Shown here: in pieces, positions 43,101-51,674 of the stretch
Position numbering within the stretch: the stretch's first letter is position 1
Layout of the letters: each line of letters begins with the position of its first letter
NCBI RefSeq assembly: GCF_011064615.1
Contig: NZ_JAALJH010000012.1
Span: 1 to 64,000 of the forward strand
DNA from: Aquisphaera insulae
GTDB lineage: Bacteria; Planctomycetota; Planctomycetia; Isosphaerales; Isosphaeraceae
Direction of reading: 5' to 3'
DNA: 64,000 bases
Made by a program: the position numbers and the translations under genes
The notes under the pieces: model-generated
Seen by the model: only the letters and a program-made list of their open reading frames with translations
The model's database searches: none
What the model was told of the DNA's origin: nothing

Positions 43101-45165
43101 GAACATCTTCGAGGAATGGGGAGGGTCGCTCGAGCTGGGATCGGCGGCACGCGTCGACATGGACCTCTACCAGGAGGTCGAGGACGACCTGACGCTCGAG
43201 GTGTATGACTTTCGCGACTCCATCCGCATCAACCTGAAGTACCGCCGTTCCGAGCTCCTGCCCGAGACGGCGAGGCGCTTCCTCGAGGGCTATTGCTCGC
43301 TCCTCCTCGACGCGGCAAGCCGCCCGGATGCGACCGTCGCGTCCCTGGGGGCCTTACCCGAGCCGCATCGGCGCATGCTGTTGGAGCGACTGGGCAGAAG
43401 CGACCGGCCCGCCGAGGAGGCCCGCGACGTCGTGGAGGCGATCGACCGCAATGCGGAGATTGCCCCCGACGCGGTCGCGGTGCTCTCCGGGGGAATCGCC
43501 GCAACCTATGCGGAGTTGAGGGGGAGGAGCCTGGCCCTGGCCGAGGAGCTCCGCCGGCTCGGCGTTCGCCCCGGGGGCGTGGTCGGGGTGCGGATCGCGC
43601 GATCGACGGAGTTCATCGTCGCCACGCTGGCCGTCCTGCGGTGCGGTGCCGCCTACTTGCCGATCGACGTCGACGCCCCGGGGCGACGAGCCGCGGAGCA
43701 ACTCGCCGATAGCGGTGCCGTCGGGGTCCTCGGACGGGGCATGCGGTTCGAGCCGCTGTCGTCGTCCCCCGCACCCCTCGATCGCCGGCGGCACGCCTCG
43801 GGCCTCGCGTACATCCTCTACACGTCCGGAACGACGGGCAGGCCGAAGGGGGTCGGGATCCGGCGATCCTCGCTGGGGAACCTTTGCCGGGCGATGGCTT
43901 CCCTCTACGGGCTCTCGTCCGCTGACCGCGTCTTGCAGTTCGCCCCCCCGACCTTCGACATGTCGGTGGAGGAGATCTTCCCAGCCCTGACCGTCGGGGC
44001 CGCCGTCGTGATTCGAGCGGAGGAGGATCTCGCGCCCGATCGATTCGCGAGACTCGTCCGCGACCAACGGGTGACAATCGCAAACCTCCCCCCCTCCTTC
44101 CACGACGCGCTCAGGAGCCTCGGGGACGATCGTCTGAGGGACCTGTACGGACGACTCCGGATCGTCGCCTTCGGGGGCGACCGGCTCTCCGACGAGATCC
44201 TGCGCTTTCTCAAGGGCCTGCCGACCCGGGTCTTCAACGCCTATGGGCCGACGGAATGCACCGTCAACGTCTCCGTGGCGGAACTCACCGGCGGCCGGCG
44301 CGTCCACATCGGCCGGCCGCTCCCCGGGGTCGAGGTCTACATTCTGTCGGACGGCATGGATCTGCTGCCCCCCGGAGCCAAAGGTGAGTTGTGCGTTGCG
44401 GGCGCGGGGGTGGCGACGGGGTATCTCGACCCGGCGGCCGATTACCGGCCTTCGTTCGTCCCGAATCCGTTCGGCGACGGCCTCCTGTATCGGACGGGCG
44501 ACCGCGCCCGATGGCTGCCCGACGGGAACCTCGAGATCCTCGGGCGGCTCGACGAGCAGCTCAGCATCCTCGGCCATCGCGTCGAGCCCGCGGAGGTCGA
44601 GGCGGCCCTGAGCGAGCATCCCGATGTCGATCGGGTCGCGGTCGTCGGCGTGCCGGGCGATGGCGGCCTATGTCGACTTGTCGCCTATTACCAGTCGCGG
44701 CGATCGATCGACCGCGCCGAGTGGCGAGGCCGGTTGCGAGAACGACTGCCCGCCTTCATGGTGCCCTCGACGCTCTGTCCCGTCGACGAGATGCCCGTCA
44801 CCGAGCAGGGAAAGATCGATCGCCGCGAGCTCGCCCGCCGAGGCGTGGTCGACGAGTCACGTCCCCCCTATGTTCCCCCGGCCACTCCGAGCGAGAGGCT
44901 CGTGGCGGAGGTCTTTGAGAGAGTCCTACGAAGGCAACCGATCGGTCTCCGCGACAACTTCTTCGACCTGGGAGGCCATTCCCTCCTGGCCATCCAGATC
45001 ACCGCGGAGATCGGCCGCGATTCGAGGAGGCATGTCCCGCTTCGGGACTTCTTCTCGGCTCGAGACGTGGGGGCCGTGGCGGAGGCCATCGACCGATGCC
45101 CGGAGGAGGCGGATGCGATCGAGCTCTCGATGTTCGGGGAGGGTAGCCTTGAACTCGTTCTCTGA
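40156..45165 (+). CDS. Hybrid assembly-line protein ACP-KS-ACP-C-A-PCP
   Basis: 1669 residues. Order: ACP (S53 in LGADSSQAVEF); ketosynthase from about 125 to 510 with intact triad C248 (AFCAGAY), H386 (EAHGIGN) and H425 (SVGHPELASG); second ACP (S572 in LDSIKIVEF); condensation domain about 640-1060 with HHLIIDG (759-765); adenylation domain about 1095-1545 with YTSGTTGRPKG and the final GKIDRREL; PCP (S1609 in GGHSLLAIQI). No acyltransferase or ketoreductase follows the KS, so any malonyl unit must come from a trans-acting AT. The by-eye specificity code D-M-E-N-V-F-A-V-N-K, with Glu at the third position, suggests a basic amino acid such as ornithine or lysine. Confidence 0.9.
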   Translation: MSECLDQLRLAAPASRERQLANVIRDRLAEFLGYDSAEDVGAGETFAELGADSSQAVEFKLILDDLLDMRLSSTVLFQHPTAERLAAYLIEELGDRLDGAGTRVREIRSAPPDGPKWEDVRPGPEVAIVAVACRFPGASGSAALFQKSLEGRYLAIGDGPGLGYGRLDDSRVEDRQGRSTFEVIDELLSRREAGRCRFATRKTGVFLNAELPCEGADATAPAYRVPLANRVSFRFDLRGPSETVNAFCAGAYLSLHRAVLALRAGECRQAIVGGVNLIDGDGFRRAADSGAYAALLAADNHVRSFGRKACGFVRSEGIGVALLKPLGEAEEDGDEILALVRGVAVEHGGRGFSMEAPNVEAIAGTALRCLRRAGLRPEDVGYLEAHGIGNPFADALELAALRRVYTSRDAAISWHLSCVKPSVGHPELASGMASLIKAIEAIRSRTLPPLATAGDLIDDLPEGHRFVFESSPIPWSPGVGPRRVALNSYSIGGLNAHVILEEPPVGLHAPGDRRPARSRWDDADGRADESRGDAKVPAEAATGLLSLAAEVFEIDAGRIDGSLSFAKMGLDSIKIVEFIQRANEELGMDLRFSEVITAGRFGDILNRGGDRPGRREPIRAPRGVVAGQRFPASETQRGMWYVSEVLDRSTSYNVPILMHLAAPLDRDRFERVMEGVLDDHPALRVAFVPDAGSGEIVQQVLPAPGLVSLRTLDLGGDDPPRERMVRELRRPFPLGMGPLMRAFHVRRDGAGESVLLIVHHLIIDGFSAVRLVNEIWRRYDSTVPPDGRGPAAPEAEAALFDFVDWERGYLLGCQAEADRRYWVEHLRGVCPRLDLPSDAGFIPPDRAVGVGCESTTLESEPLRSVKALAARCHASPSATMLAAFFAFLGRVSGQDDMAVTTPVGLRPRPRFRDGIGCFLNLVVTRARPAPERPFAELLREVRESFASGIDHCAYPYSRLLPDLGLSLNHRAESAFPISFTYQNIFEEWGGSLELGSAARVDMDLYQEVEDDLTLEVYDFRDSIRINLKYRRSELLPETARRFLEGYCSLLLDAASRPDATVASLGALPEPHRRMLLERLGRSDRPAEEARDVVEAIDRNAEIAPDAVAVLSGGIAATYAELRGRSLALAEELRRLGVRPGGVVGVRIARSTEFIVATLAVLRCGAAYLPIDVDAPGRRAAEQLADSGAVGVLGRGMRFEPLSSSPAPLDRRRHASGLAYILYTSGTTGRPKGVGIRRSSLGNLCRAMASLYGLSSADRVLQFAPPTFDMSVEEIFPALTVGAAVVIRAEEDLAPDRFARLVRDQRVTIANLPPSFHDALRSLGDDRLRDLYGRLRIVAFGGDRLSDEILRFLKGLPTRVFNAYGPTECTVNVSVAELTGGRRVHIGRPLPGVEVYILSDGMDLLPPGAKGELCVAGAGVATGYLDPAADYRPSFVPNPFGDGLLYRTGDRARWLPDGNLEILGRLDEQLSILGHRVEPAEVEAALSEHPDVDRVAVVGVPGDGGLCRLVAYYQSRRSIDRAEWRGRLRERLPAFMVPSTLCPVDEMPVTEQGKIDRRELARRGVVDESRPPYVPPATPSERLVAEVFERVLRRQPIGLRDNFFDLGGHSLLAIQITAEIGRDSRRHVPLRDFFSARDVGAVAEAIDRCPEEADAIELSMFGEGSLELVL

Positions 45166-48100
45166 TCAGGCGATCGTGACCCTCCATCACCTCTTGAATC
45201 GCGGTGTCCGTCTCCGGGCGGACGGAGAGCACCTGCGGCTCGTAACCGGTGGAGCCCGGCTCGACGAGGGGCTCATCGAGGAGGCGAGGCTCAACAAGCC
45301 CGGCCTCATAGAGATCGTGGGGCGAGAGAAGCTCGCCTGCCTCACCCCGGCCCAGGAGCGGCTGTGGTTCCTGGCCCAGCTCGGGGGTGCGGAGGCCTAC
45401 AACCTACCCGGGCTCGCCCGCATCGACGGCCCGCTGGACCTGAGGCTGCTCCGCGAGTCCCTGGACGCCCTGATGGGTTGTCACGAGTCGCTCCGGACGA
45501 GATTCCCATCGCTTCCCGGGGGGCCCGTGCAGGCGATCGCCGCCTCGGTCACCGTCCCCTTTGTCGTGCATGATGTCGCGGATGAGACCGAGGCGATGGC
45601 AATGGCACGCGAGCTGATCGGACGCCCGTTCGATCTCCGTCGCCGTCCGCTCTTCCTCGCGGATGTCGCGCGGTGGTCGCCTCGGGCCTGCCTCGTCCTC
45701 CTGCGCATGCCCCACATCCTCTCTGACGGCTGGTCGCTGCGCATCATGCTCGACGAGCTTTCCGCCGCCTACGCACGTCTCAGTCGCGGTGAGCCCGCGG
45801 GCCTGCTTCCACGGCCGCTCCAGTACTCCGGCTACGCGGCCTGGCTTCGGGCCTGCGATCGATCCTCGCAGTCCGACTCAGCTCGCCTCGACGCCCTGCG
45901 GTTCTGGGAACGCACGCTCGTCGGGGTCGAGGATCTGGATCTCCGCACTGACTTCCCCAGGCCGGAAGTCCTCAGCGGTCGTGGGAGTGTCGTCACGGCC
46001 GTGCTTGGCGTCCGGGAGAACCGGGCGATCGCCGCGCTCTGCCGCGTTCGGAAGGTCACGCCGCTGTCCGTCTGGATCGCCGCCGTCTACCTCGTGCTCG
46101 GCAGGCGCTCCAGGGACACCGACTTCTGCCTGGGGATCCCGGCCACCGGCCGGGGCCGGCCCGAGCTGTCCTCGGTCGTGGGGCTCTTCGTCAACACGCT
46201 CATCGTCCGCCCGGCCGCGAGCCTGGGCGAACGGTCGGCCGGGCAACTGGTCGCCACGGCCCAGGAGGCCCTGACGGCCGCGATGGATCATCGCGACGTC
46301 CCGGTCGAGGACATCATCGCGAGGCTCAATCCCCCCAGGCGGATGAATCGCACGCCGCTCTTCCAGGTCCTCGTGAATCACGCCTCGGAGCCTCTCGACC
46401 CACCGGCACTCGGCGATGCCACGCTGACCCCGATCCTCCCCGAGAGCGACTGGGCCAAATTCGAGTGGACGTTCTCGATCACCGAGCAGTGCGACGGCGG
46501 GGCTCTGCTCGCGGTCGAATTCGCGACGGACCTGTTCCGACCCGTGACCGCCTCGCGGATCGCGGAAGAGGTGGCCCGGGCCGCCTGGGCTCTCGCATCC
46601 GAACCGGAACGGCCCCTCGATCGGATCGATCTGCTTTCGGACTCGGACCGGCGGCAATTGCTGGAATGGGGCCGAAGGCCGGCCTCCCCGATACCTGAGC
46701 CCCGCGCCCACGAGTGGCTGGCCCGATGGGCGCGGTCGCATCCGGGCGCAATCGCCATGGAGGACAGCGATCGCACCTGGTCCTTCCAGGAGGTCGACGA
46801 GGCGAGCGACCGCCTGGCGGCCGCGCTCCGACGGAGGGGCACGCCGTCCGGGGCCTGCGTGGCCGTCTGCGTGGCGAGGTCGGCGGGCTATGTCGTCGCC
46901 GTTTTCGGGGCCCTGAAGGCGGGGGCGGCGTATCTGCCCGTCGATCCGGATGAGGCCGAGCTTCGCCTCATGCACATGCTCCGCGAGACCCGGGCGGCTG
47001 CGATGATCGTGGACGGGTCGACTCCCTTCGCCCTCCGCGAGGCGGCCAACCGGGTCGGCTGCCGGACGCACGAGCTCGACGCCGACGGCGGCGAGGTGCC
47101 GCGGCGGTCCGCCCTGCCGGGGGGCCTCGCTTATGTGATGTACACGTCCGGGACGACCGGACGACCCAAGGGGGTGATGATCGAGCACGGGAGCCTCAGC
47201 AGCTACATCGCGGCCGTCGTCGAGGAGTATGGACTCACCTCGTCCGATCGCGTGGCGCAGCTCTCCACGCCGGCCTTCGACATCTTCGTGGAGGAGGTCT
47301 TCCCGACCGTACGATCCGGCGCCACGCTCGTCATCCTCGACGACGAGGCTCGTCGCGATCCGCGGCGAGCCGCTCGTTTGGTGCGGGACAGGCGGATCAC
47401 GGTCCTCGACCTGCCGACCTCCTACTTCCACCTGCTGGCCGAGGATCCCCGGGCACTCGACGACCTGGGGGCTTCGCTGCGGCTGGTCATAGTCGGCGGC
47501 GAGCGGCTCGACGCCTCGGCCGCTCGCCGCTTCCTGGAGCGATGCGGGAGCACGCGACTGGTCAACACCTACGGACCGACCGAGACCACGGTCATCTGCA
47601 CGGCCCACGCTCTGGAGCCCGGATGGACCGGCTCAGAGATCCCCATCGGCCGCCCCATTGCCGGGGTCGAACTCCTCGTCCTCGATCGGGGCGGGCGGAT
47701 GGTCCCGATCGGCAGCGCCGGCGAGTTGCACGTCGGCGGCCCGGGCTTGATGCGAGGCTACCTCAATCAGCCCCGAGAGACGGCGACGGCCCTTGTCCCC
47801 CACCCGTTGCATCCTGGCAAGCGGATCTACCGGACGGGAGACCTGGTCGTCTGGGGAGGCGACGGCTCGCTCCGGTTCGTCGGCCGGGGGGACCTGCAGC
47901 TTAAGATCCGCGGGCATCGCGTGGAGCCGGCCGAGGTCGAAGCGGCCCTCGGCGTAGATCCGGAGGTCGGCGGTGCCGCGGTCGTGTCCGCGGGCGAGGA
48001 GGGGGACAGGCGCCTCATCGCCTTCGTCACGCCGAGCGACGCGAGGCCGATCGATGGACGAGGAGTGCGGCGACGCCTGGCCGACCGGCTTCCATCCTAC

Positions 48101-49144
48101 ATGATCCCGGCCGAAGTGATCGCCGTCGAGTCGTTCCCCCTCGCCGGGGGCAAGCTGGACCGCCGGACCTTGGCCGCCTGGGCCGTCCCGAAGTCCCCTG
48201 GGATGGATGAGACCGAGCCGAATGCCGCCTCCTCGCCCCTGGAGGCGAGGCTTGGCCGCCACTGGTGCGGCATCCTGGGGCGTGAGCACGTCGATCCGAA
48301 CGAGCACTTCTTCGAGAGCGGGGGGCATTCACTGGCCGCGGTTCAGTTGATTCGACGCCTGGAGGCGGAGTTCGGGATCTCCATCCCCGTCGCCGACCTC
48401 TTCAGCCATCCCACGCTCCGGGACATCGCCGGGCGGGTCCGGTCGTTGTTGGGGAAATCGGCCCCCAGTTCGGCGAGAGCGACCGTGCTTCGAAAACCGG
48501 TCGCGAGCTTCATCCTCCCCGGCTTGCCGGGGATCGGAGGGCAATACTACGAGCTCGCGGAATGCCTGGCGACCGAGGGTGAAATCCTGGCTCTATCGCT
48601 GCCCGGGTACGAGGGGGAAGATCCGGCAACGACCGTCGAGGAGATGGCCTCGCATTGGAGATCGGCCGTCGAACATCACGCCTCCGACCGTCCCGTTCGC
48701 TTCCTCGCCCACAGCTACGCAGGGACGGTTCTCTACGAGATGCTCCGAAGCAGGGACGAAGCCCGCTTCCAGGTCGAGTCGGTCATCCTGCTCGACTCGA
48801 TGCCGCACGAGCGCATGGCGAGGCTTGACGCGGACCTCCTGGCGACCTGGGAATCCGCCCTCGGGCTCGACGTGATACCGGAAGCCCGAGGAGTCGTCGA
48901 GGCGGCCTTGCGGGCCCCCCACCCGGGGCCATCGGGCCGCCTCGATTACCAGGTGACTCTCGTCGTGGCGGAACAGAGCCGAAGTTGGATGGATCGACGT
49001 GCGTGGGGGGACTACTTCAAGGGAATTCGGGTCGTCGAGACCGCGGGCGACCACCTGTCGATCGTCAGACGCCAGGATTGCCGGCGGTGGATCGAACGCG
49101 TCCTGCCATGTTGTCAGCCATCGACACTTGAATATTCGAGATGA
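45149..49144 (+). CDS. NRPS module docking-C-A-PCP-thioesterase
   Basis: 1331 residues. The first 55 residues (TLHHLLNRGVRLRADGEHL to LNKPGLIEIV) are a TubC-type docking domain. Then C domain with PHILSDG (H189; the usual first His is Pro), A domain with YTSGTTGRPKG at about 665 and GGKLDRRTL, PCP (S1061 in GGHSLAAVQL), and a type I thioesterase with S1189 (LAHSYAGTV), D1216 and H1302 (GDHLSIV). The by-eye A-domain code is D-I-E-D-V-V-T-V-I-K, again with Glu third, which favours a basic residue. Start: TTG at 45149, with GGGAGGG upstream, overlaps the preceding gene by 17 bases; GTG 45176 is an alternative. The TE replaces the reductase of ScoA/Rv0101. Confidence 0.88.
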   Translation: MNSFSDQAIVTLHHLLNRGVRLRADGEHLRLVTGGARLDEGLIEEARLNKPGLIEIVGREKLACLTPAQERLWFLAQLGGAEAYNLPGLARIDGPLDLRLLRESLDALMGCHESLRTRFPSLPGGPVQAIAASVTVPFVVHDVADETEAMAMARELIGRPFDLRRRPLFLADVARWSPRACLVLLRMPHILSDGWSLRIMLDELSAAYARLSRGEPAGLLPRPLQYSGYAAWLRACDRSSQSDSARLDALRFWERTLVGVEDLDLRTDFPRPEVLSGRGSVVTAVLGVRENRAIAALCRVRKVTPLSVWIAAVYLVLGRRSRDTDFCLGIPATGRGRPELSSVVGLFVNTLIVRPAASLGERSAGQLVATAQEALTAAMDHRDVPVEDIIARLNPPRRMNRTPLFQVLVNHASEPLDPPALGDATLTPILPESDWAKFEWTFSITEQCDGGALLAVEFATDLFRPVTASRIAEEVARAAWALASEPERPLDRIDLLSDSDRRQLLEWGRRPASPIPEPRAHEWLARWARSHPGAIAMEDSDRTWSFQEVDEASDRLAAALRRRGTPSGACVAVCVARSAGYVVAVFGALKAGAAYLPVDPDEAELRLMHMLRETRAAAMIVDGSTPFALREAANRVGCRTHELDADGGEVPRRSALPGGLAYVMYTSGTTGRPKGVMIEHGSLSSYIAAVVEEYGLTSSDRVAQLSTPAFDIFVEEVFPTVRSGATLVILDDEARRDPRRAARLVRDRRITVLDLPTSYFHLLAEDPRALDDLGASLRLVIVGGERLDASAARRFLERCGSTRLVNTYGPTETTVICTAHALEPGWTGSEIPIGRPIAGVELLVLDRGGRMVPIGSAGELHVGGPGLMRGYLNQPRETATALVPHPLHPGKRIYRTGDLVVWGGDGSLRFVGRGDLQLKIRGHRVEPAEVEAALGVDPEVGGAAVVSAGEEGDRRLIAFVTPSDARPIDGRGVRRRLADRLPSYMIPAEVIAVESFPLAGGKLDRRTLAAWAVPKSPGMDETEPNAASSPLEARLGRHWCGILGREHVDPNEHFFESGGHSLAAVQLIRRLEAEFGISIPVADLFSHPTLRDIAGRVRSLLGKSAPSSARATVLRKPVASFILPGLPGIGGQYYELAECLATEGEILALSLPGYEGEDPATTVEEMASHWRSAVEHHASDRPVRFLAHSYAGTVLYEMLRSRDEARFQVESVILLDSMPHERMARLDADLLATWESALGLDVIPEARGVVEAALRAPHPGPSGRLDYQVTLVVAEQSRSWMDRRAWGDYFKGIRVVETAGDHLSIVRRQDCRRWIERVLPCCQPSTLEYSR

Positions 49145-49222
49145 TCGGGGCGCGATGCGGCGGGTCGGGCCCACCACCATCCTGGCGATGACGTGGATCC
49201 TCCATGTTATGTGGGAGCGAGC

Positions 49223-50386
49223 ATGAAATTTCTCGGCCTCATCGTTCGCAACGCCAGGCGCAACCCGACTCGATCTCTGCTCACGGTCGCTTCGCTGGCC
49301 GTTAGCCTCTTCCTGGGGATGCTTATCCTGTCGTATCTGTCGATCAACGACGACGTCATCAGCTCGGTGAGGGTGCACAACCGACTCGTGACGATGAGCT
49401 CCTTCGGCTTCTCGGGTCGCCTGCCGATCTCGCGAGTCGCGGAGATCACCGCGCTCGACGGCATCGTGGCCTCGACGCCGTTCGTCTGGTTCGGCGGTAA
49501 ATTCCGGGGGCGGGCGAATGCGTTTCCCCAGTATGCCGTCGATCCGGCCGTCGCCTTCTCGATATTCGACGAGCTGACCGTCCCTTCCTATCAGATCGAG
49601 GCGTTACGGCAGGACAGGACCGGGTGCGTCGTCGGCCGATTGCTGGCCGAGGATCTGGGCCTAGAAGTCGGCGACAGGCTCCCGCTCCAGGCGGGGGCCT
49701 ATCCGGTCGAAGTCATCTTGACAATCCGGGGGATCTACGACGGACCGGCCAATCGGAATCGTCGCATGTGCGTCTTCCGCTGGGATTGCCTCGACGAGGC
49801 GCTTAAGCGGACGACGCCAGCCCGATCCGGGAACGCGGGGATCATCCTGTCGAAGTGCCGGGGCGCGGGAGATCAGGCGCGCCTCGCCCTGGCGATCGAC
49901 GGGTTGTTCGCGAACAGCGATTCCCCCTCCCGGACTCAGTCGGAGGAGGAATTTGGGAGGATGTTCTCCGAGTCGATGGGAGACGTTCGCGGGATGATCC
50001 GGAACGTCGGGCTGGCCGTGGTCTTCTCCTTGCTCTGCGTGGCGGGGAATTCCATGGCGATGTCTGTGCGGGAACGAGCCGGAGAGATGGCCGTGATGAA
50101 GGCGATCGGGTTCAGTCGGGCCATGATCGTCTATCTGGTGGTCGGAGAGGCGACGATCCTGGCGGTCGCGGGCGGGCTGATCGGTACGGTCGGCTGTAAG
50201 CTCCTTTGCGGCGTCCTCGATGTCGCCCGGCTCTCCGGGGGCTCGATCCCGTTCTTCTTCGTGAGGTGGCCGACCGTGGCCCTCGGCCTCGGCGTGGCGG
50301 TGTTCATCGGCCTCGCGAGCGGCCTGCTTCCGGCGTTGCGAGCCGCGAGGCTTTCCGTGATCGATGGCCTCAGGAGGGTCGGATAG
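49223..50386 (+). CDS. FtsX/MacB-type ABC permease, no ATPase domain
   Basis: 387 residues. An N-terminal membrane segment (LTVASLAVSLFLGMLILSY) is followed by a periplasmic domain and three C-terminal segments (VGLAVVFSLLCVAGNSMAMS, IVYLVVGEATILAVAGG, VALGLGVAVFIGLASGLLP), the FtsX/MacB/LolC pattern with the ERAGEMAVMKAIGFS coupling motif. It starts 78 bases after the NRPS stop and is translated in the same direction, so it is probably the exporter of the product or part of it. The ATP-binding subunit is not in the window. ATG 49223 follows GGGAGCGAG. Confidence 0.82.
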   Translation: MKFLGLIVRNARRNPTRSLLTVASLAVSLFLGMLILSYLSINDDVISSVRVHNRLVTMSSFGFSGRLPISRVAEITALDGIVASTPFVWFGGKFRGRANAFPQYAVDPAVAFSIFDELTVPSYQIEALRQDRTGCVVGRLLAEDLGLEVGDRLPLQAGAYPVEVILTIRGIYDGPANRNRRMCVFRWDCLDEALKRTTPARSGNAGIILSKCRGAGDQARLALAIDGLFANSDSPSRTQSEEEFGRMFSESMGDVRGMIRNVGLAVVFSLLCVAGNSMAMSVRERAGEMAVMKAIGFSRAMIVYLVVGEATILAVAGGLIGTVGCKLLCGVLDVARLSGGSIPFFFVRWPTVALGLGVAVFIGLASGLLPALRAARLSVIDGLRRVG

Positions 50387-50392
50387 GAACTC

Positions 50393-51556
50393 ATGATTCC
50401 CCTCAATTACAGCACCCGCAGCCTCCTGGCACGGCGTGCGAGCACCCTCGCGACGGTCGTGGGGACCGGCCTCGTCGTCTGGTCGAGCTGCGCCCTGTTC
50501 GGCCTGGTTGACGGCCTCCGGGACAGCCTCCTCGTCTCGGGCGACCCTCACGACCTGATCGTCCTCCGCGAGGGATCGACCGCCGAGACGACCAGCGGCT
50601 TCGATTCATCGACGGCCGCCGAGATCGCCACCCTCCCCGGGATCTCCCGCGACGAGACCGGCTCGGCCCTCTGCGCGCAGGAGATGGTCTTCATCCCTGT
50701 CGCCGAGCGGTCCGATGGAGGCCGCACGAACCTTCTGGTCCGCGGCGTCGTCGCCGCCTCGAGGTCTCTCCGACCCGGATTTACCATCGTCCAGGGGAGG
50801 GAGTTCATCCCCGGACGTCGGGAGTGCGTCGTCAGCCGCGGGCTCGCGCGGAAGATCAAGGATTGTTCCCTCGGCTCTAGCTTCAAGCTCGCGGGTAAGG
50901 AGAGCTTTCGCGTCGTCGGGCTATTCACCGTCGTCGGGGGACCCGCCGAGAGCGAGCTCTGGACCGACCTGGACGACCTGGCACGGGCCATCGGCCGCGT
51001 GGGGACGGTTTCCTGCGTCCAGCTCCGCGCGGCGACGCCCGGAGATGTTGATGCGATCAGGAAGATTATCGTGGAGGACCAACGCTTCCGCCTGGATGCC
51101 ATCCGCGAGACGGACTACCTCGAAGAGTATGCGAAATCGGGCAATCTTCTCCGACTGGGAGGGACCCTCATCGCCGTGGTGATGACCGTCGGCGCGATGT
51201 TCGCCGCCTCGAACACGATGCACGCCGCAGTCGATGCCCGGAGACGCGAGATCGGCACTCTGAGGGCCATCGGCTTCTCGAGACGCGATATTCTCCTCGC
51301 CATCCTCGCCGAGTCGATCATCCTCTGCACGCTGGGAGGAGCAGCAGGATTGCTGGCGACCTTGCCCCTGAGCATCATGAGTTTCAGCACCCGAAACTCG
51401 ATCACTTATTCCGAAATGATGATCCGGTTCCGAGTCGGCCCTGGCGCGATGACGGCGGCGGTGCTTATGACCCTGACGATGGGCGCACTCGGTGGACTCT
51501 CCCCCGCAATCCGCGCCGTCCGCCTCGCACCCGCCCGGGCGATCCGCGAAACCTGA
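50393..51556 (+). CDS. FtsX/MacB-type ABC permease, second subunit
   Basis: 387 residues, same architecture as the preceding gene and six bases after its stop. The membrane segments are STLATVVGTGLVVWSSCALF, IAVVMTVGAMFAASNT, LLAILAESIILCTLGGAAG and AMTAAVLMTLTMGALGGLS, with RRREIGTLRAIGFSRRDI as the coupling motif. The two permeases are diverged, so they likely form a heterodimer that pairs with an ATPase encoded elsewhere. Function in export of the isonitrile product or in envelope lipid handling is inferred from position. Confidence 0.82.
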   Translation: MIPLNYSTRSLLARRASTLATVVGTGLVVWSSCALFGLVDGLRDSLLVSGDPHDLIVLREGSTAETTSGFDSSTAAEIATLPGISRDETGSALCAQEMVFIPVAERSDGGRTNLLVRGVVAASRSLRPGFTIVQGREFIPGRRECVVSRGLARKIKDCSLGSSFKLAGKESFRVVGLFTVVGGPAESELWTDLDDLARAIGRVGTVSCVQLRAATPGDVDAIRKIIVEDQRFRLDAIRETDYLEEYAKSGNLLRLGGTLIAVVMTVGAMFAASNTMHAAVDARRREIGTLRAIGFSRRDILLAILAESIILCTLGGAAGLLATLPLSIMSFSTRNSITYSEMMIRFRVGPGAMTAAVLMTLTMGALGGLSPAIRAVRLAPARAIRET

Positions 51557-51674
51557 GGCAACGGAGACCAAAGCTGGGAGATGCCAAGGCTGCCAGCTAC
51601 TGACGGGCTGCGACCACGACCCCCTGCCTGAGGTAGCGGAAGTCCCATTTCGCCGAGACGTCCGAGATCGTGGC

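Noticed and set aside
45878..47608. 576-codon minus-strand frame inside the second NRPS
   Set aside because: Fully antisense to C and A domains with intact motifs; no independent support.
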